Source: Burkholderiaceae bacterium | GTDB taxonomy: Bacteria > Pseudomonadota > Gammaproteobacteria > Burkholderiales > Burkholderiaceae | Direction: 5' to 3' | Length of the DNA stretch: 15,480 bases | NCBI GenBank assembly: GCA_023253905.1 | Contig: JALREG010000411.1 | Span: 1 to 15,480, forward strand | In this document: positions 1 through 7,351 of the stretch, in pieces | Position numbering within the stretch: position 1 is the stretch's first letter | How the letters are laid out: each line of letters starts with the position of its first letter | Made by a program: the position numbers and the translations under genes | The notes under the pieces: generated by a model | What the model was told of the DNA's origin: nothing | The model's input: the letters and a program-made list of their open reading frames with translations, nothing else | The model's database searches: none

Positions 1-2
1 GC

Positions 3-320
3 CTGGTGGCGGTCTCCTGGATTGGCTTTGACACCCCGTCCCCGATGGGCGCGGGGGAAACCGGCGGGCAGGCGGCGCTGCCCATGTGGATCCAGTACAT
101 GGCGCGCGCGCTCGCCGGGGCGCCGGAGGCGGAAGTCAATCCGCCGCCTGGGGTCGCCACGATCGCCATCGACCCGGCGACCGGCCATCGAGACCCCAAC
201 GGGCGCAGCCGCCTGGCGGACTACTTCTACGTCGAGAATCCGCCCTCGGACCCGGGCGGTGGGACGCGGGCGCGCGACACGGCCCGCCCCACGGACGACG
301 TGCGCAACCAGATTTTCTGA
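3..320 (+). CDS. Class A penicillin-binding protein (PBP1A family), C-terminal fragment
   Basis: This is the 3' end of a gene whose start lies before the window; 105 codons plus the stop are visible. PBP1A enzymes polymerise glycan strands and cross-link peptides in peptidoglycan from the periplasmic face of the inner membrane. The visible part is the end of the transpeptidase domain: a WIGFD strand, the ETGGQAALP motif and an IWI-like MWIQYM helix, followed by PPPGV and a linker ending VRNQIF. That last motif is, as I recall, a common tail of betaproteobacterial PBP1A. The catalytic SxxK, SxN and KTG motifs lie outside the window. The gene at 7352-9778 on the other strand has the same ETGG-ALPIWI signature, so this is a second paralogue rather than a duplicate fragment of it: the tails differ after PPGV. 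It could be annotated mrcA or ponA. Family assignment is secure; the role relative to the other copy is not. Confidence 0.88.
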   Translation: MVAVSWIGFDTPSPMGAGETGGQAALPMWIQYMARALAGAPEAEVNPPPGVATIAIDPATGHRDPNGRSRLADYFYVENPPSDPGGGTRARDTARPTDDVRNQIF

Positions 321-331
321 CGGCGCGCACG

Positions 332-1965
<1,634 letters not shown>

Positions 1966-1973
1966 TCAGACAA

Positions 1974-1988
1974 TCAACTAATTGTTGA
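1974..1988. repeat. Short inverted repeat (possible operator)
   Basis: TCAAC-TAATT-GTTGA is a perfect 5-bp inverted repeat with a 5-bp spacer. Its right arm overlaps the -35 box of the proposed small RNA promoter, and the whole element sits 24-38 bases upstream of the hemB start. A regulator bound here could affect both. A repeat this short can occur by chance, so an operator role is only a suggestion. Confidence 0.3.
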
Positions 1989-2012
1989 CCCGGTTTGTCC
2001 ACGACGTATCAT
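1985..2012 (+). promoter_or_regulatory. Sigma70-type promoter for the small RNA
   Basis: The -35 box TTGACC (1985-1990) and -10 box TATCAT (2007-2012) are separated by 16 bp. Five of six bases match TTGACA and four of six match TATAAT. No protein gene starts downstream on this strand, but a structured segment ending in an intrinsic terminator does. The predicted transcription start is at about 2019. Confidence 0.55.
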
Positions 2013-2018
2013 GAACAA

Positions 2019-2119
2019 CAGATGATTTTGGTCATCTCCCGCTTCTCCTCCCTGAGCGGGCGCCCTCCGGCTCGGATGGCATTCGTCCCCGAACGTTTGC
2101 GCGTTCGGGGCTTTTTTTT
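2019..2119 (+). ncRNA. Candidate small RNA with anti-Shine-Dalgarno loop
   Basis: Seen directly: a promoter at 1985-2012, then about 100 nt with four consecutive hairpins. Hairpin 1 pairs AGATGA (2020-2025) with TCATCT (2032-2037). Hairpin 2 pairs CCCGCT (2038-2043) with AGCGGG (2055-2060) and exposes an 11-nt loop containing CTCCTCC (2045-2051). Hairpin 3 pairs GCC-TCCG (2062-2069) with CGGA-GGC (2073-2080), with one C-T mismatch and a 3-nt loop. Hairpin 4 is the terminator, with eight Ts. The T tract is on the + strand only, which fixes the orientation. It lies in the hemB-engB gap, opposite to both genes. The CUCCUCC loop copies the 16S rRNA anti-SD and could pair with GGAGG ribosome sites. 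I recall that toxic betaproteobacterial small RNAs with a conserved anti-SD loop have been described, and this may be one; membership could not be checked. No ORF with a ribosome site is present. Start position is inferred. Confidence 0.65.
2087..2119 (+). terminator. Intrinsic terminator of the small RNA
   Basis: CCCCGAACG (2087-2095) pairs perfectly with CGTTCGGGG (2102-2110) around a 6-base loop, followed by C and eight Ts (2112-2119). This is a canonical Rho-independent terminator for + strand transcription. On the other strand no T tract follows the stem, so it is not an efficient engB terminator. Confidence 0.9.
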
Positions 2120-2141
2120 GGCCCGCCGCGCTGCGGATCCC

Positions 2142-2774
2142 TCAGGCTGCCTGCTCACGTGCTTCGACAATCCAGCGCTCGAGCTGCACGCGCACCGATT
2201 CCACACCAAGTTGAGTGTTGGCCGAAAAGGCGGTCAGCGTCAAGTTCAGATGACGAACGCCATCGTCAAGCGATTGCTTCACGCTCGCGAGGGTTCGGCT
2301 GCGCTCGGCATTTCCCTGCTTGTCTGACTTGGTGAGCAGCACCAGAACGCGCTGGCCGGGTGCGATGAAATCAAGCAGCTGGCGATCGAGCGCGGTCACG
2401 CCACGCCGGCAGTCCATCACCAATACGATGCCCGCCAGGCTCGAGCGCGCCTCGAGATAGCGGCCGGCCAAGCGATCCCAGCCAGCCCGGACTGCGGCAG
2501 GGGTTGCGGCGTATCCGTAACCGGGCGCATCGACCAGATAACCGGCGGGCTCAAGATGCTCGGGGCCCAACGCGAAAAAATTAAGCGCCTGGGTGCGGCC
2601 CGGTGTCTTGCTTGAAAAAGCCAGGCGCCGTCGCTGGCAGAGCGTGTTGATCGCGGAAGACTTGCCCGCATTGGAGCGACCGACAAACACCACCTCGGGT
2701 GCGCCCGGGGGCGGAAGCTGATCGAGGCGCGCGACCGTGGTGGCGAAGCGGGCGGTGAGAAGAAGCGATGACAC
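2142..2774 (-). CDS. engB: Ribosome biogenesis GTP-binding protein EngB (YihA/YsxC)
   Basis: EngB is an essential cytoplasmic TRAFAC-class GTPase needed for assembly of the 50S ribosomal subunit. All five G motifs are visible in the 210-residue protein: G1 GRSNAGKSS (32-40), G2 TPGRTQ (57-62), G3 DAPGYGY (82-88), G4 TKSD (148-151) and G5 SAN (184-186). The length is normal for the family. The start is a GTG; an in-frame TAG four codons upstream (2784-2786) excludes a longer protein, and the upstream bases (CCCCTTCC) form no ribosome site. The gene reads toward hemB, 191 bases away, with no T-tracted terminator on this strand. Read-through from engB into hemB would produce a transcript antisense to the small RNA at 2019-2119. 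Confidence 0.97.
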   Translation of the reverse strand: MSSLLLTARFATTVARLDQLPPPGAPEVVFVGRSNAGKSSAINTLCQRRRLAFSSKTPGRTQALNFFALGPEHLEPAGYLVDAPGYGYAATPAAVRAGWDRLAGRYLEARSSLAGIVLVMDCRRGVTALDRQLLDFIAPGQRVLVLLTKSDKQGNAERSRTLASVKQSLDDGVRHLNLTLTAFSANTQLGVESVRVQLERWIVEAREQAA

Positions 2775-2926
2775 GGAAGGGGCCTAGCGCGCGAGCAGGT
2801 CACGCGGTGAAAGGGGGCCATGCGGCAGCGGATCGCGTTCAGAGGCGCTGCCGCTACCGGGGATGTAAGACGACAACGCCAAGTCAGCTGTGCGAGCTCG
2901 GTCGTCGGCCGTTGATCTCCAGCGGT

Positions 2927-2936
2927 ATTGTACAAT
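2927..2936. promoter_or_regulatory. Palindromic -10-like element between engB and cytochrome c4
   Basis: ATTGTACAAT is a perfect 10-bp palindrome and gives a TACAAT -10-like box on each strand in an otherwise GC-rich gap (2775-2969). It is 34 bases upstream of the cytochrome c4 ATG and about 150 bases upstream of engB. TTGATC at 2912 is only 13 bp away on the + strand, too short for a standard sigma70 promoter, so I could not pair it with a good -35 box. Confidence 0.35.
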
Positions 2937-2969
2937 TTAGGGTTTGTGTCTCGCCGCACCGGGTTCGCC

Positions 2970-3614
2970 ATGCTCCGTTCTGCCTCGATCGTCGCTTCCA
3001 TTCTGACTGCGTTCGGCCTTGCCTTGAGTTCGGCCGCGCTCGCCCAATCGGCGGGCAAACCCGACCTGAAGAAGGGCGCTGACATCGCCGGTCAAGTCTG
3101 TGCCGGCTGCCATGGGGCCGACGGTAACAGCCCCACACCCGCCAACCCGAAGCTCGCCGGCCAGCATGCTGAGTATCTCGCCAAGCAGCTCGCCAACTTC
3201 AAGGCGAAGCCGGGCGCCAAAGAGCCCGAGCGCAATAACGCCATCATGGCTGCTTTCGCTGCACAACTGTCGGCCGACGACATGCGCAATGTGGCCGCTT
3301 TCTATGCGTCGCAACCGCTCACGCCGGCTGCTGCACGCGACAAGACCCTGGTCGAACTCGGGCGCAACATCTATCGAGGCGGCATTGCGGCGAAGGGCGT
3401 TCCGGCGTGCGCCGGCTGCCATGGCCCGAGCGGCGCCGGCCTGCCCGCCCAGTATCCGCGGCTTCAGGGCCAATATGCCGAGTACACCGAGTCCCAGCTC
3501 ACGGGGTTCCGTCAGGGCACGCGGGCCAACAACGCGTCCATGACCGCCATCTCTGCTCGGCTTTCCGACGTCGAGATCAAGGCTGTCTCCGACTATATCG
3601 CCGGCCTTCGATAA
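2970..3614 (+). CDS. Periplasmic di-heme cytochrome c4
   Basis: This is a 214-residue exported electron carrier with two class I cytochrome c domains. It probably passes electrons to a terminal oxidase. The signal peptide spans about residues 1-25 with a cleavage context of SSAALA before Gln26. Heme sites are CAGCHG at 44-49 and CAGCHG at 147-152. Likely axial methionines are Met93 (AIMAAFAAQL) and Met191 (ASMTAISARL). I chose the ATG at 2970 because it gives a normal short n-region; in-frame GTG 2946 and TTG 2928 upstream would lengthen it, and TTG overlaps the palindrome. No clear Shine-Dalgarno is visible before any of these starts. The downstream neighbour I would expect in Betaproteobacteria, the resB-ccsA heme-ligation pair, is missing, so heme attachment must depend on genes elsewhere. 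Confidence 0.95.
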   Translation: MLRSASIVASILTAFGLALSSAALAQSAGKPDLKKGADIAGQVCAGCHGADGNSPTPANPKLAGQHAEYLAKQLANFKAKPGAKEPERNNAIMAAFAAQLSADDMRNVAAFYASQPLTPAAARDKTLVELGRNIYRGGIAAKGVPACAGCHGPSGAGLPAQYPRLQGQYAEYTESQLTGFRQGTRANNASMTAISARLSDVEIKAVSDYIAGLR

Positions 3615-3632
3615 GGCTTAAACGCAGTCGCT

Positions 3633-3651
3633 GGGCGCGCTGCGTGCGCCC
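3633..3651. terminator. GC-rich hairpin downstream of cytochrome c4
   Basis: GGGCGC (3633-3638) pairs with GCGCCC (3646-3651) around a 7-base loop, 18 bases after the cytochrome c4 stop. It is followed by a C run rather than Ts, so it is at best a weak terminator or a 3' stabilising stem. The rest of 3615-3857 holds no gene that I can support. Confidence 0.3.
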
Positions 3652-3729
3652 CCCCGGCATCGCCCGCGCGAGCGCACCCATACCTGTCCGGGCTGGCCGC
3701 TGAGAATGCAGCGCTCGGGTTCCTTCCTG

Positions 3730-3759
3730 TTGAGTCAAGTCAGGGTGGCATCGTTTATC
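3730..3759 (+). promoter_or_regulatory. Possible promoter for msrPQ
   Basis: TTGAGT (3730-3735) and TTTATC (3754-3759) are separated by 18 bp and lie about 100 bases upstream of msrP. The boxes match the sigma70 consensus only partly. No stress-regulator site is recognisable. Confidence 0.3.
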
Positions 3760-3857
3760 GCGCCTTTGCAGGACCCTTGGGCTGTCGCGCTGTGGGGGTG
3801 TTCACGCGCGGCAGGGGCCGGCTCTGCGAAGATCGCACCTCATCCTCAGGAGCCGAC

Positions 3858-4850
3858 ATGCTGATCCGAACGCACGACGCAAGCACGCCGCCCGTCTCAG
3901 ACGTCACGCCGCGCGAGGTGTGGCGTAACCGGCGCCAGTTGCTTGCGGCCGCAGGTGGTACCGCGATTGGTGCGGCGCTACCCGCACTTGCGCCAACCGA
4001 GGCGCAGGCCTCCAGCGCCATCATGCAGGGTGGCGATCCCAAAGCGCAGAAGCTGGCAGCGACCGCCTCGAAATTTTCCACCCCCGAGCGTGCCACGCCC
4101 TACAAGGTCGTCACCACATACAACAATTTCTACGAGTTCGGCACCGAGAAGGACGATCCGGTCAAACACGCCCATCGTCTGCGCACGCGCCCCTGGTCGG
4201 TGCGCGTCGAGGGCGAAGTGGCCAAGCCCCGTAGCTTCGATATCGAGGAGCTGCTTACGCTCGCGCCGCTCGAGGAGCGCATTTACCGTATGCGCTGTGT
4301 CGAGGGCTGGTCGATGGTGATCCCCTGGATCGGCTATCCGCTTGCCGAATTAATCCGCCGCGTCGAGCCCACCTCGAAAGCCCGCTATGTGGAATTCGTG
4401 ACGCTCGCCGATCCCAAACAAATGAACGGGCTCGCGATTCCGGTGATCACCTGGCCCTACATGGAGGCGCTTCGGCTCGATGAAGCCATGCATCCGCTGA
4501 CCCTCTTTACGGTCGGGCTGTACGGTGAGGTGCTGCCCAACCAGAATGGCGCGCCGGTGCGGCTGGTCGTGCCCTGGAAGTACGGCTTCAAGAGCGCCAA
4601 GTCGCTGGTGAGCATCCGCTTTGTCGAGAAACAGCCCAACACCAGCTGGATGCGCTCGTCGCCCGAGGAATACGGGTTCTATTCCAACGTCAATCCTGAA
4701 GTGAGCCATCCCCGCTGGTCGCAGGCCACCGAGCGCAGGCTCGGTGAGGATGGCTTCATGCAGCGCCGCCGCCCCACGCTGATGATGAATGGCTATGCCG
4801 ACCAGGTTGGGAGCCTCTACGCCGGGATGGATCTGCGACGCAATTTCTGA
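3858..4850 (+). CDS. msrP: Protein-methionine-sulfoxide reductase, molybdopterin catalytic subunit MsrP (YedY)
   Basis: MsrP reduces methionine sulfoxide (R and S forms) in periplasmic proteins using a mononuclear molybdenum-molybdopterin cofactor; electrons come from the membrane partner MsrQ. The 330-residue precursor begins with a Tat signal: [11 protein letters not shown] (24-34), a hydrophobic stretch, then an Ala-rich end near residues 48-52. The molybdenum ligand is Cys147 in [10 protein letters not shown]. Other family landmarks are [15 protein letters not shown] and [19 protein letters not shown]. The ATG at 3858 follows AGGAG (3848-3852) by five bases; the frame is open further upstream, but that part lacks signal-like sequence. 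msrQ follows after 17 bases, forming the usual operon. Confidence 0.97.
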   Translation: MLIRTHDASTPPVSDVTPREVWRNRRQLLAAAGGTAIGAALPALAPTEAQASSAIMQGGDPKAQKLAATASKFSTPERATPYKVVTTYNNFYEFGTEKDDPVKHAHRLRTRPWSVRVEGEVAKPRSFDIEELLTLAPLEERIYRMRCVEGWSMVIPWIGYPLAELIRRVEPTSKARYVEFVTLADPKQMNGLAIPVITWPYMEALRLDEAMHPLTLFTVGLYGEVLPNQNGAPVRLVVPWKYGFKSAKSLVSIRFVEKQPNTSWMRSSPEEYGFYSNVNPEVSHPRWSQATERRLGEDGFMQRRRPTLMMNGYADQVGSLYAGMDLRRNF

Positions 4851-4867
4851 CGCGGCCGGGCGCGTCT

Positions 4868-5455
4868 GTGCGGCTGTCGATCGCCTGGGTCCGCGGTCTG
4901 GTGATCGCGGCCTCGATGCTGCCAATGTTTCGGCTGGTGCTCTGGCCCGTACTGGATCGGGCGGGCGCCAACCCGGTTGAGTTTGTGACCCGCTCGAGCG
5001 GCACCTGGACCTTGGTCTTCCTGCTGCTTGCCCTGTCGGTGAGTCCGCTGCGGCGGCTCACTGGCGCAGGCTGGCTGATGCGACTGCGCCGCCCGCTTGG
5101 TCTGGCAAGTTTTGCCTACGCCCTGGCGCACCTTGCGACCTGGGTCTGGCTCGAGCACTGGTTTGAGATCGCCCCGATGATCAGTGATGTGCTCAAGCGC
5201 CCCTTTATCACTGCCGGGTTCGCTGCGCTGGTGTTGCTGATCCCACTTGCCCTCACATCGACTGACGCGATGGTTCGCAGGCTGGGGCGCCGATGGTCGA
5301 CGCTCCATCGGCTGGTCTACGCGGCCGCCGTGCTGGCGGTGCTTCACTACTGGTGGCACAAGGCCGGCAAGGCCGATGTGACCGAGCCCGCGCTCTATGC
5401 GTTGGCGCTGGCTGTGCTCCTCGGGTGGCGCGTGGTGGTGCGCCTTCGCCGCTGA
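4868..5455 (+). CDS. msrQ: Membrane heme-binding subunit MsrQ (YedZ)
   Basis: MsrQ is an inner-membrane b-type heme protein that passes electrons from the quinone or flavin pool to MsrP. The 195-residue product is hydrophobic, with about five or six membrane segments (for example 7-26, 46-59, 77-97, 114-130, 149-163, 174-191). Candidate heme ligands are His88, His147 (in LHRLVY) and His160, matching the spacing of the three conserved histidines of the family. GRRWSTLHRLVY is a typical signature. The GTG start lacks a good ribosome site and is 17 bases after the msrP stop, so translational coupling is likely. An ATG 16 codons downstream (4916) is possible but would cut the first membrane segment. 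The gene converges on lysA with a 14-base gap and no visible terminator. Confidence 0.95.
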   Translation: MRLSIAWVRGLVIAASMLPMFRLVLWPVLDRAGANPVEFVTRSSGTWTLVFLLLALSVSPLRRLTGAGWLMRLRRPLGLASFAYALAHLATWVWLEHWFEIAPMISDVLKRPFITAGFAALVLLIPLALTSTDAMVRRLGRRWSTLHRLVYAAAVLAVLHYWWHKAGKADVTEPALYALALAVLLGWRVVVRLRR

Positions 5456-5469
5456 CGGCCTCTCCTCCT

Positions 5470-6729
5470 TCAGTCGGGCAGGCGGTGCTCGAGCGCGAAT
5501 AACGATTCGATGGACTCACGCTCGCGGATGAGGTGTATGCGTTCGCCATCGACCAGCACCTCGGCGGCACGTGGCCGGGTGTTGTAGTTGGAGCTCATGG
5601 CCATGCCGTAGGCGCCGGCGGACATGACCGCAAGCAGGTCGCCCTCGGCGAGGCAGAGCGCTCGTTCGCGCGCAAGCCAGTCGCCCGACTCGCAGACTGG
5701 ACCCACGATGTCGAACTGCGCCGACTCGCCCACGCGCGGCCGCACCGGTTGCACCCCATGCCAGGCTTCATAGAGCGCTGGCCGCATGAGATCGTTCATG
5801 CCGGCGTCCACGATCGCGAAATGACGCTCGCCGTTACGTTTGAGGTACTCGACCCGCGTGAGCAGCACGCCTGCATTGCCCACGATCGAACGGCCAAACT
5901 CGAACAGGATTTCGTAGCGGGCGCCGCGTGGGTGTGCGTCGAGTCGCTTGAACACGGCATGGATCAGCGCTTCCCGCGAGGGGGGCGTCTCGTTGTCATA
6001 GCTGATACCCAGACCGCCGCCGAGGTCGATGTGGTGTAGCTCGATGCCCGCTTCGTGCAGGCGGTCCACGAGCTCCAGCACCTTGTCGAGCGCTGCGGTG
6101 AAAGGCTCGAGGCTCGTGATCTGAGAGCCGATGTGGCAATCGATCCCTACGACATCAAGGTGTGGGAGCGCGCATGCCCGTTGATAGGCGGCCAGCACGT
6201 CTTCGTGCGGGATACCGAACTTGTTTTCGCGAAGACCCGTGGAAATGTACGGGTGCGTGCCCGCGTCGACATCGGGGTTGACGCGCAGTGACACGGGCGC
6301 GCGCCGTCCCATCTCGCCCGCAATCTGGTCGAGCCGTTCAAGCTCTGCCTGCGACTCGACGTTGAAGCAGCGAACGCCGGCCGTGAGCGCTTCGCGAATC
6401 TCTGCGGAGGATTTACCGACGCCAGAAAACACGGTGCGCGCGGCGCTGCCGCCGGCTGCGAGCACGCGGCGCAGTTCGCCTGCCGAGACGATGTCAAAGC
6501 CCGCCTGCTCGCGTGCGAGCAGGTCGATCACGGCAAGATTGGAATTGGCTTTGAGCGCATAGCAGACCAGCACGCGTCGCCCCGCGCAGGCCGCTGAAAA
6601 TTCCCGCCAGGCCTCGGTGATGGCGCGGCGCGAATAAACGTAGCAAGGTGTGCCAAACCGCGCAGCCAGGGCTTCAAGGGGCACATCTTCGGCGTAGAGT
6701 TGGCCGTCGCGAAACAGGAAAGCGTTCAT
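5470..6729 (-). CDS. lysA: Diaminopimelate decarboxylase
   Basis: LysA is a PLP enzyme of fold type III that decarboxylates meso-diaminopimelate to L-lysine, the last step of lysine synthesis. The 419-residue length is typical. Visible sites are the PLP lysine Lys60 in CYALKANSN, DCHIGSQ (197-203), the phosphate-binding GGGLG (237-241), EFGR (277-280), CESGD (346-350) and the AGAYG segment (371-375). Most family members I recall have EPGR where this protein has EFGR; the arginine and glycine are kept. The ATG at 6729 overlaps the stop of the upstream lipoprotein gene as ATGA, so the pair is co-transcribed and probably translationally coupled; no separate ribosome site is evident. Confidence 0.97.
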   Translation of the reverse strand: MNAFLFRDGQLYAEDVPLEALAARFGTPCYVYSRRAITEAWREFSAACAGRRVLVCYALKANSNLAVIDLLAREQAGFDIVSAGELRRVLAAGGSAARTVFSGVGKSSAEIREALTAGVRCFNVESQAELERLDQIAGEMGRRAPVSLRVNPDVDAGTHPYISTGLRENKFGIPHEDVLAAYQRACALPHLDVVGIDCHIGSQITSLEPFTAALDKVLELVDRLHEAGIELHHIDLGGGLGISYDNETPPSREALIHAVFKRLDAHPRGARYEILFEFGRSIVGNAGVLLTRVEYLKRNGERHFAIVDAGMNDLMRPALYEAWHGVQPVRPRVGESAQFDIVGPVCESGDWLARERALCLAEGDLLAVMSAGAYGMAMSSNYNTRPRAAEVLVDGERIHLIRERESIESLFALEHRLPD

Positions 6730-6959
6730 CGGTTGGCGGGCGCAACAGGCGCCGGGCTGGAGGGGTTGGAAAGATCAGGCGCCGGGCGAATTGTGCAGGG
6801 CGGGGGGCTGCCGTCTGCGCAGGGTCGCTTGGGTAGCGGACTGGAGGTGAGCGGCCCTTTGGTGCCGCAGCCGGAGAGCGCAATAAGCGACGCCAGGGCA
6901 GTGGTGAGTAGAATCCGCGATCGGAACTGACCAGATTGCGCGGTGGTCGTTGCAGTCAT
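6726..6959 (-). CDS. lptM: LPS-assembly accessory lipoprotein LptM (YifL-like)
   Basis: This is a small lipoprotein of 77 residues from the chosen ATG. The signal peptide is RSRILLTTALASLIALSGC with the lipobox LSGC; Cys31 would be lipidated. The following GTKGPL directly after the lipid cysteine is the hallmark of the YifL/LptM family, which assists maturation of the LptD-LptE outer-membrane translocon. The rest is proline-rich and disordered-looking, with two further cysteines (47 and 55). Position immediately upstream of lysA and divergent from cyaY is the usual one in proteobacteria. The start is uncertain: ATG 6959 gives a 10-residue extension before the signal n-region, and a longer version from ATG 6992 is possible; neither has a clear Shine-Dalgarno. 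Confidence 0.88.
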   Translation of the reverse strand: MTATTTAQSGQFRSRILLTTALASLIALSGCGTKGPLTSSPLPKRPCADGSPPPCTIRPAPDLSNPSSPAPVAPANR

Positions 6960-7009
6960 CAGCGCCGCTACCCGGACAGGCCCCTTCTCCATGACCAAGG
7001 CAGTCTAGC

Positions 7010-7333
7010 ATGAGCACCGAAGCGCCCTTCGAGCATCTGATCGACCAGACCCTGCGGGCTATCGAGGACGCGATCGATGCTTCGGCGATCGACATCGATA
7101 CCCATCGCAGCGGGCCGGTGCTGACGCTCGAATTTGATGACGACTCGAAGATTGTGATCAATGGTCAGGAAGCGGTGCGTGAGCTTTGGGTGGCCTGCCG
7201 CGCTGGCGGCTTTCACTTTCGGCGCGAGGCCGGTCAATGGCTCGATACACGCGGTGCGGGTGAGCTCTTTGCCTGTCTGTCACGCTGGGTGAGCGCGCAG
7301 GGTGGCGTGGCGGTGAGGCTTGCCGGGCGCTGA
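7010..7333 (+). CDS. cyaY: Iron-sulfur cluster assembly frataxin-like protein CyaY
   Basis: CyaY is the bacterial frataxin, an acidic cytoplasmic protein that binds iron and the cysteine desulfurase IscS and modulates Fe-S cluster synthesis. The 107-residue protein has an acidic first helix (IEDAIDASAIDIDTH), the frataxin beta-sheet core (GPVLTLEFDDDSKIVING, QEAVRELWVA) and the GGFHFRREAGQWLDTR strand pair. The length is normal. ATG 7010 is preceded by AAGG nine bases upstream. It is divergent from lptM-lysA with only 50 bases between starts, so any promoters overlap. It converges on the PBP1A gene with an 18-base gap that holds only a 5-bp stem (7346-7360) without Ts. Confidence 0.95.
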   Translation: MSTEAPFEHLIDQTLRAIEDAIDASAIDIDTHRSGPVLTLEFDDDSKIVINGQEAVRELWVACRAGGFHFRREAGQWLDTRGAGELFACLSRWVSAQGGVAVRLAGR

Positions 7334-7351
7334 CCGGGCGACCCGCGACGG

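Noticed and set aside
1995..2327. 110-codon open frame on the + strand over the hemB-engB gap
   Set aside because: It runs through the terminator hairpin and into engB antisense, and has no family resemblance. The structured RNA explains the region better.
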